A stretch of 64,000 nt of DNA, from positions 35,001 to 99,000 of the forward strand of contig CAXHWN010002627.1 of assembly GCA_964020975.1 (NCBI GenBank), read 5' to 3'. The notes below the pieces were generated by a model. That model did not search any database. It saw only the letters and a program-made list of their open reading frames with translations, and was not told where the DNA came from. A program made the position numbers and the translations under genes. Of this stretch, positions 57,258-64,000 are shown piece by piece; position 1 is the stretch's first letter, and each line of letters starts with the position of its first letter. The DNA is from Hermodice carunculata. Its lineage: Eukaryota > Annelida > Polychaeta > Eunicida > Amphinomidae.

Positions 57258-58432
57258 ATGGCGCGAGTAATCGCTTTCATCCGGGTACTCGCCTGCGGGT
57301 GAACATTGGTTTCGGCGGATTTGCAAACACTGTGATAACATTGTATGTATCGGCAATCAAAGTGCAAAAAATGTTCCTTTTCACCTAATATCTGCTAATA
57401 AATTTTACACACACGAAAGATAAGATTGTATTATAGCAGAGCATGAATGCATTTGTTCGTATGTTGTGTTAAAAAAGTGAAAAATCCATTTTAACCGCGG
57501 TGACCGGGAACCGCATTCTGCTTGTTACATTCCTGCGTAGCGCCACTCGACTGTGAATGGTCGAAAGAAATGCAATAATAAAGAATATTCTTCGACAGTT
57601 ATTAAGATAATGCAATGATCACATATAACAAATTATCGACATAGCACATAATATGGACTCAACAGCATGAAGATTTCGTAAGACTCCTGTTGCAATGATT
57701 TAATGTGGCCCGGTTCATTGCGGGCGATAATGGAGGATCAAGTAGAATAAAACAACATTGGTCATCGCGTTTTAAGAACAGTGTTGCCAACCTGCCAAAC
57801 TTAAAATCCGGGAAATAGAAAGTAAAATTAAGGGAGATTGATAAATTAATATGAAATATAGAAGGGAAATATCGATGAATTTCCGGGAGGTGACTCAAAA
57901 TTGTCAAAAATCCACACTTTTTCAAGAATTTTAGGCATAAAATTCCGGGAGTCTCCCGGGTAATTCGGGAGGGTTGGCAACACTGTAACTTACAGTGTAA
58001 GAAGTCGATTGTATTTTATTTGCCGGGTGTGTTGTCATTTTGTCAAAAATAAAGACAAGTACACAACCTCATCAGAATATGTTATTGTAGATGAATTCCC
58101 AAGTTTTACAGTGTTACTGTATGTGTGTGGGTGGGTGTGGGGGGGGGTCGGCAGGTAGCGTTAAAAGTTAATTTAAAATGAAAATCAAATGTGATTAAGT
58201 CCACAACAATGTGTATTGGGTTGATTCCTTGATTGCATTACTTTCTACAAAAAGTATTTATTAATGACAACATTATCATGATTATGAGTTACACTTGGTT
58301 ATTTCATTCGCCAAGAAAAACGCTCAGTTTGCACCATGCGTTAACACATCATGGTACGCGACGCTACTCAGGTTGACCCGCTATTGAATACCCGGATGAA
58401 AGCTGTCAGCAGCGCCACATGGCGCTCAATGA
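57258..58432. mobile_element. ~1.2-kb CpG-rich element with ~50-bp inverted ends
   Basis: Left CATGGCGC...GCTTTCATCCGGGTA...GCGGGT.AAC pairs with right GTT.ACCCGC...TACCCGGATGAAAGC...GCGCCA. A 15-bp block is exact. The exact outer borders are unclear. There is no recognisable protein, and a smaller element is nested inside. Confidence 0.6.
57779..57985. mobile_element. CAGTGTTGCCAAC MITE (hAT-like), 207 bp, nested
   Basis: The termini CAGTGTTGCCAACC and GGTTGGCAACACTG are perfect complements. A CCGGGA / TCCCGG block inside each end extends the symmetry. This terminus is known from hAT-type elements in many animals. No clear 8-bp duplication is visible. Confidence 0.82.
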
Positions 58433-58723
58433 GAGAACGCAGAGTTATTGCTATACCATATTGTTTACATGTGTATTTTTTAAATCACCAGTTACAGCTT
58501 TAGAAGACACTGGGTAACAGCTTGTCATGTGCAAGGTGTTCTGTGCAAACAGACTGTGTTACATGTTGTATGAGTAGGCAGCTAAGTGCCTCTAACATTT
58601 ATTTATAAGCTGAGTATGGAGCATACATGTTTCAAATGACCACATTTGTGGAGAATTTACAAAGCAGTGCAAATGGCACACACTCAGATTTGTGTGATGC
58701 ATATAAGTGTATTTGTGTTTGTA

Positions 58724-58859
58724 CAGGGCTAGAATTTCACAAAATTTTGTGAGAATCTATTTGGATTTTTGTCAATTAGTTTTCTTTTTAAAGAAAAACA
58801 AGTTTAGGAGAATCTTTACGAGAATGGATTCTCGGATTCTCGCTGAAATTCTGGCCCTG
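58724..58859 (+). mobile_element. 136-bp CAGGGC MITE, copy 1
   Basis: The ends CAGGGCTAGAATTTC and GAAATTCTGGCCCTG, flanked by TTGTA and GTGTA (4 of 5). The internal words GAGAATCTATTTGGATTTTT and GTCAATTAGTTTTCTTT match copy 2 inverted at 61,120. Confidence 0.85.
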
Positions 58860-59049
58860 GTGTATACATTCATATACTGCTGGGAAAAAATTATGCCACC
58901 CCCCCTTGTTAAACAGTATTCATGTGTTATGGGGATGTGTGTGCAGTGTGTGTACTTTATTATACCATTACTTTTCACATCTCTTTTGGGAGGAAATAAT
59001 GGTCCTAAAAAGGACCTTTTTGATTGTTGTTGTTGGGAGGCTGCATGTA

Positions 59050-59345
59050 TTAATAGTGGGTGTGACCATCACACTTCTGTAAGTAAGCTTGGGTCTGCCT
59101 TGGCATGCTGCTTGTCAGCTTGGTGATCTCAGCCTGGGGAATTAAATTGCACTGGTCTCTGTACCAGTAGGTCCAGGGGGTCTGTGGATTCTTCATATTC
59201 ATTCCTGATTCGAGGGCTAATCACATCTTACAAATACTCGATAGGGGACAGGTCAGGAGAATGGGCTGGCCATGGCAACAATGGGTTATTGTGTTGCTGT
59301 ACGCATTGCGTGCTGACCAGCAGTCATTGCAAAAAGTCACCAGAC
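59050..59345 (-). pseudogene. Tc1/mariner transposase, C-terminal fragment
   Basis: The minus strand reads CVQQHNNPLLPWPAHSPDLS and PIEYL, then DVISPRIRNEYEES. A frame change leads into CNLIPQAEITKLTSSMPRQT, and QAYL...KCDGHTHY precedes a stop at 59,050-59,052. This is the end of the DDE domain of Tc1-like transposases (WPA.SPDLNPIE.LWD...IPQ..I..L..SMPRR.QA...GGHT.Y). One stop replaces the tryptophan after PIEYL. The N-terminal two thirds is missing, so it is inactive. It lies between two inverted copies of the 136-bp CAGGGC element. Confidence 0.88.
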
Positions 59346-60947
59346 TGCAGTTTTTGCTGATAAATATCTGTGAGGTCCAGTAAAAATCCTTTTTCCGTCA
59401 GCCCAGATGGCCAGCATGATTTATTGGCTCATATTTGTATCTTAAGTTGTGTTTTTTTCGTAGTTTTGTTTGCCACTGACCATGAAAAAATGATCAAGTT
59501 TCTTTTTTAAAATACAAAATACTGTCTGAACTATCAAAAAACCAAACTAAATTAAAGTAAATTTCAAGTTGTTGTTGATCTGTTCCAACCACTGTCACCA
59601 GTCACGATGTTTTTGTGTGCAAGGGAGAGAAAGGAAGTGGTGCCCAAGTGAAATAAAGACATACATTTTGCAAATATTCAGAGCAATAATAATGATAAGA
59701 TATGTGCTGTGCTGAAAACATGTGGTCACGATTCACTTTGTTATCCAAATCAAATGTAATATTGTGTGACTGTCCCACAGTGCATTGCGCTTGCATCTTC
59801 AAAATGGCACTCACCAACGCATGCATGATTTGCCAGGGTATTATGTTGCATTTGGATTTGTAACTAACAATGATAACTGCTTCAGACGCAACCCAGTTGG
59901 CAGATTAGAGTTAACATAATAAGTCCTGTTTTAAAAATTCCTTAATGTCAGACCATTTGCTGTGGTTACTCAAAGAACGAACACCTGGAACCTAGTGAAA
60001 TATTATGATAATGATCACTGACCAACCATGGCTATGCAGCGATGCTGGGGCTATGCTGTTTCCGTGGCCTGAGTTAACCATTTAGACAAGTTGAAATAAA
60101 ATGCTGTGTGAGTTGACTTCACTGTGGCACACATCAGCCACTTTCTTGATAAACTCTTTCAGGGTTGATCAATTTTTATTTTGGATGGGCGGCGTGAAAC
60201 TTTTTTGTATGTGTCATAAAATTTATTTAGTATGGTTTGTCAGGTTACCGGAACCACACATATAGTTTTGTTGTGCCTTAGGTAACTTGGACATTCGTTG
60301 AAACGTGTAAAATGGATGTTCTTTCCCCATTTACACATTATATCCTTTGACGTTAGTTTAATTTGTTACCTGGGCACAGCTGGAGGCACTTGTACAAATT
60401 AAACACTGTATACCAAATCAGGAAAAATGAAAATTGATTAGTTTGCCACTATTGAAAGATATATGATATTAATTATTGTCACATGATCATTTCAAGCGGT
60501 AAAGCTTGATGATGTCAGGCTGATGATCTGTGTACAAATATCATTTGGCTAATGAAGGCGTAGTTTTAAGCAAAGACAGTAACTGGATGGGCTGTGCAGT
60601 GTAGAGACATTGGATTCTGCCTGAATTTTTCCTTTTGTTTATTTACTCAGAACTACACAGGAGATGTGGCCCAGTTGCTGCTGCCTGTAATAATGGTGCA
60701 TTATTTATTAAGTACATATATGGAGGGAGGCCATCAGGAACTGTTCAAAGAAGTAGACTTAAATTTGCATGTATGTATTACATGCATACAACTGTTTACA
60801 ATGAAATTGAAAAGCAAAAAGAGGTTGCAAATATTGATGGTAACTTTATCCTTGCCAGGTTATAGTGTTTCTTATGCCCTGTTTACTGTAGCAAAGATCA
60901 TGAGCCATCCCTCTTTGGCTGTCAGGGAGAGATCTATGTGTCATACA

Positions 60948-61075
60948 TTTATTAGCAAAATTGGAAACAGAAGCATAATTAATGAAGATTCTGTTGTGAC
61001 CGTGAAATATTTTGGCCATTTATACATTTCTTCAGCCAAATTCAAGAAAAAAATGGCGTTTGGCTAGCATTGGAG
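60948..61075 (+). mobile_element. Internal fragment of the 47.4/62.6-kb MITE family
   Basis: AAAATTGGAAAC, CATTTATACATTTCTTCAGC, CAAATTCAAGAAA and GCGTTTGGCTAGCA parallel the middle and right of 47,398-47,574. The termini are missing. Confidence 0.6.
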
Positions 61076-61119
61076 AAGTTCTTCCCCCAGGTTTTTTTTC
61101 TTCCCAAATCAGTAAAAAT

Positions 61120-61255
61120 CAGGGCCTGAATTTCGGCGAGAATCCGAGAATCCATTCTTGTAAAGATTCACCTTGACTTGTCTTTCTTTAAAAAGAAAAC
61201 TAATTGACAAAAATCCAAATAGATTCTCGCAAAATTTTGCGAAATGCTGGCCCTG
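61120..61255 (-). mobile_element. 136-bp CAGGGC MITE, copy 2, inverted
   Basis: Ends CAGGGCCTGAATTTC and GAAATGCTGGCCCTG. Perfect 5-bp duplication AAAAT at 61,115-61,119 and 61,256-61,260. Same length as copy 1, opposite orientation. Confidence 0.9.
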
Positions 61256-61516
61256 AAAATTGACTGTGACCATCTAATATAGATGTGCTACAGGTGCAGA
61301 GTTTGGTGGGTCTCGGGACAACTGTACCAAATGACTCAGTAATCATCATATTATACTGTCATAAATGTACTTGAAAACTGAAGAAAGATACCAGTTACCA
61401 CTAAATTCTGTAATGCATGCTAACCTGTGATGGATGGCGCATGTCGTTTGTTTTACAGATTTTATGCTCTCCCTGAATATGAGAGAGCAATGAAAATATA
61501 ATACATAGGCTGATAA

Positions 61517-62594
61517 CACTGGTAAATTGATTTCAGTTGTAAACACCTCATTTTGGTGGTTGACAGCGGTGGCCAGTGCTAGACTGGTAGCCATTGGTAG
61601 TATCGCTGGCCACCTATCTACCACTGGCCAATGCTGAACATGAATTAGGGCTCTGGGAGCTCAGTGGGGGCCAGCGGTAGTCAGCAATAGCCAACAGTGC
61701 ACACAGGTAGCCATTGGTACACGGCGGAGGCCAGCGGCAGACAGAGGTAGGCAGTGGTACGCAGTGGCGGCCAAGTGGCAGACCCTTATTCATTGCCCTC
61801 TACTGTTGACCCCCGCTGTCTAATGCCAACCACCGTTGGGCACCACTGGCCAGTGCACGGGGTAAAAATCGACACTCCGACACATGTAAAATATGGAATC
61901 CAGTGGAATAGGATGGTGAAAAAGGTACAGATCCGATAAATTTGCCTGTGTAGATGTTCTTCCATCCTCATTCTTTATTTCACAAATACTGTTCTGTTGG
62001 AAAAGAAATTGTAAAAAAAAGTGTACACACAAAACTGGTTTACTGTTTTCTACAATATTCCATCTCAGTAAATAAATTTGCGTTTATGCATGTGTACAAA
62101 TTTTAATTGTGAGCATTGCACATCTGAAACCCCCTGCTTTTCTCTGTTGTCGTTCTGCATTCTACATATATGACTAGTGGTCCAACATGTCCATTGATAA
62201 ATTTCTTTCAGTAAAGTTTCAAGTTTTTTTTTTCTTTTTTTCTAAGTGCCTAGTTCATGTGTATATGTTCGGGGGCAAAGCATTCCAAGAAATTTGCAAC
62301 AGGTATCAATGCTAGCGAAATTAAATTTGGATGGGCAGAGCAAATTTTTCAGCATCAGTTTGACAATATGGAACCTAGAATTTTAGCAACGGTTGCACAT
62401 TTATTCAGGGGCTGAGGAGGACAGCCAGGCGGTGGTCGGTATTAGACAACAAGTCGAGGGCAATGAATAAGGGTCTGTCGCTGGCCACTGCTGATCTCCC
62501 ACAGCCCGAATTCATGTTCTGCGGTGGCCAGCAGTAGACAGTGGTACTACTGCTTGGCTACCACTCTCTACCACTGAAATCAGTTTACAAGCGT
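61517..62594. mobile_element. Fold-back element built of GGCCAGTGGTAG-like subrepeats
   Basis: The left arm (61,517 to about 61,850) and right arm (about 62,405-62,594) are inverted copies. The ends GTAAATTGATTTCAGT / ACTGAAATCAGTTTAC, then GCTGGCCAC, GAACATGAATT, GGCTCTGGGAG and CAGACCCTTATTCATTGCCC match in order. The left arm is longer because it has extra GC-rich subrepeats of the type GGTAGCCA(T/G)TGGTA and GGCCAGCGGCAG. The spacer (61,850-62,405) is ordinary AT-rich DNA. Confidence 0.85.
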
Positions 62595-62598
62595 AATT

Positions 62599-62785
62599 CA
62601 GGGACAGATCTAGACCTTCAAAATATGTATCCAAATTGGGAAATATAACTGTAATGACTGCTGAATTTGACCTGACTTGTATATGTAATTCATGTTAAAA
62701 TGAATCAGCTATTTGCAAATTTCTGTAGCCAAATGAATCAAACATTAGCATTTGGCTAATTTATTAATGCTACCAGTAATCCCTG
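62599..62785 (+). mobile_element. CAGGGA...TCCCTG MITE with 5-bp duplication TAATT
   Basis: CAGGGACAGATCTAGACC at the left, AGTAATCCCTG at the right, perfect TAATT on both sides (62,594-62,598 and 62,786-62,790). Interior as in 47,398-47,574. It abuts the right tip of the fold-back element, so it inserted at that tip or shares the edge base. Confidence 0.85.
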
Positions 62786-64000
62786 TAATTAAGACAGTGA
62801 TTGGTGACAAGCTATCTAAATAATTTCTGTATTAGACTTATTTCTTCCTTATTTATTGATATGAGATAAAATATCTTAGTTGAACGTAGAATGTCCTCAA
62901 AGGGCCATGGGTTAAAATACAGGAATTATTTAAAAAATACATTCCATTTTAGAAGCACAAATGTATAAATTTGGACAACTATGCAATTTATGGGGTTACT
63001 TACTTTACCATCACTAAGGACTTTGATGTCCCTAACAATAAAAAGTGTGACATTGATGAGGTGTCTATTGTTCTGATTGGATACAACAATATAATACTGA
63101 GGCTGAGGCGATGAGTCAAACAGATGTGTTATATGTTCCTTTACCTTTAAAATGTTAACTGGGTGTGTACCATGTGTGCAAGCTTTGTAAGTCATGGGAT
63201 CCTGATGGTAGTACCACCATACATGTATCTCTGAAACACGGCTTACGGCTCTAGAAAACATTTGTCAGAGGTTTACCTGAGAATGGACCAGATAAATGTT
63301 GTTAAAAACCAGAGCCGTGTTTTCATCACTGTCTAATATATAATGTTGGACAATCAACACCATTCATACCGTGATGTTTGGATCAAGTAAAATGGCATTT
63401 GCCAGTACTGTGGTCACGGAACCTAAGGCAAAAATATTCTTCATCTGTTAATAAATTGTGTGCAGCAACAGGAGCAGAACAGTGTGGCAGTGATGAGTCG
63501 TACATGACACACCCGGCAGTCCACAATATCACATTTCACAAATTCTGTAGTCATTCTGTTGTAAATGGAAGGACTGTATACACAACTACATGTATGTGAA
63601 GAGCAGCAATTGGCCACAGTAGACCTGCAGACAAAGGCAAATACATGGAGAAAACGAGATAAATAAGATGTCGTGCAATTTTAAGTGGTTACTAATAAAT
63701 TTTATTATTATGAATTTTAAAGATTATTTGATGGAAGAACCCCTCAGTTAACTTTTATATTATCACATAAGAAACTATCAATGTCACCCCCCCCCCCAAA
63801 AAAAGAAAGTTAAATACTTTTTAATTGATTTGAACTCTTTATTTCCTGAAAACTTGTGAAAACAAAATGAGACAAAAAAAATTCTGAATCCCAAAAGCTT
63901 TGCTTCTAATCTGGAGTTTCGTTTCCTCTTGTCATTAGCTTGGTTGAGATACTGACATGCAATAGTATTTTACACAATTAATCATCTGAAAAAAAAAAAT

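Noticed and set aside
59001-59016. GGTCCTAAAAAGGACC stem-loop resembling a histone mRNA 3' end
   Set aside because: The AAAA loop does not fit the histone consensus, and there is no histone gene nearby.
60594-61067. 157-codon frame preceded by a TTTACTCAG acceptor-like site
   Set aside because: It does not match any GRK exon and runs into a MITE fragment near 60,948. Overlapping frames are equally open.

Overview
This is AT-rich animal nuclear DNA. It has no operons and no dense coding. It carries many microsatellites, decayed LINEs and short DNA transposons. One host gene is certain. Two spliced exons on the + strand (19,050-19,101 and 19,326-19,421) encode the first 49 residues of a GRK4/5/6-type G protein-coupled receptor kinase. 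The protein starts MELENIVANTVYLKAREG, with clean GT/AG junctions in phase 1. The fly Gprk2-like residues VYLKAREG, the Tx1-type L1 elements and the repeat style suggest a marine invertebrate. I cannot choose between an invertebrate deuterostome and a lophotrochozoan.

Layout. From 1 to about 18.2 kb is repeat-rich DNA upstream of the gene. It holds a fold-back element (0.9-1.4 kb), a tandem array full of AGGTCA half-sites (3.2-3.9 kb), a decayed L2/CR1-like LINE (4.06-6.2 kb), a minus-strand LINE 3' fragment (9.6-10.05 kb), and three consecutive decayed Tx1-type L1 copies (10.5-13.8, 13.9-15.3, 16.0-18.2 kb). The first L1 copy is split by a TTAA-flanked DNA element. From about 18.88 to 19.05 kb is a promoter-like segment with a perfect CRE palindrome, a CCAAT box and a YY1-like motif. 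From 19.42 kb to the end is intron 2 of the kinase gene, more than 44.5 kb long. I found no third exon.

Intron 2 is a dense collection of small DNA transposons. The most striking group is a family of about 230-250 bp elements flanked by TTAA, with CCCTTTCC-like or CTCTTTCA-like ends and a conserved internal hairpin. All eight asymmetric copies point the same way as the host gene. A relative at 34.1 kb has a 41-nt hairpin arm with one mismatch. Other groups are TA-flanked CAGTGAAACC elements, CAGGG...CCCTG elements with perfect 5-bp target duplications, several long-arm fold-back elements, a 1.5-kb hAT-like element inside a 62-bp direct repeat, and a Tc1/mariner transposase C-terminal fragment. 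At 31.4-31.8 kb there is a possible SAP-domain coding piece whose two halves lie in different frames.

No RNA gene, CRISPR array, LTR retroelement or virus-derived element was recognised.
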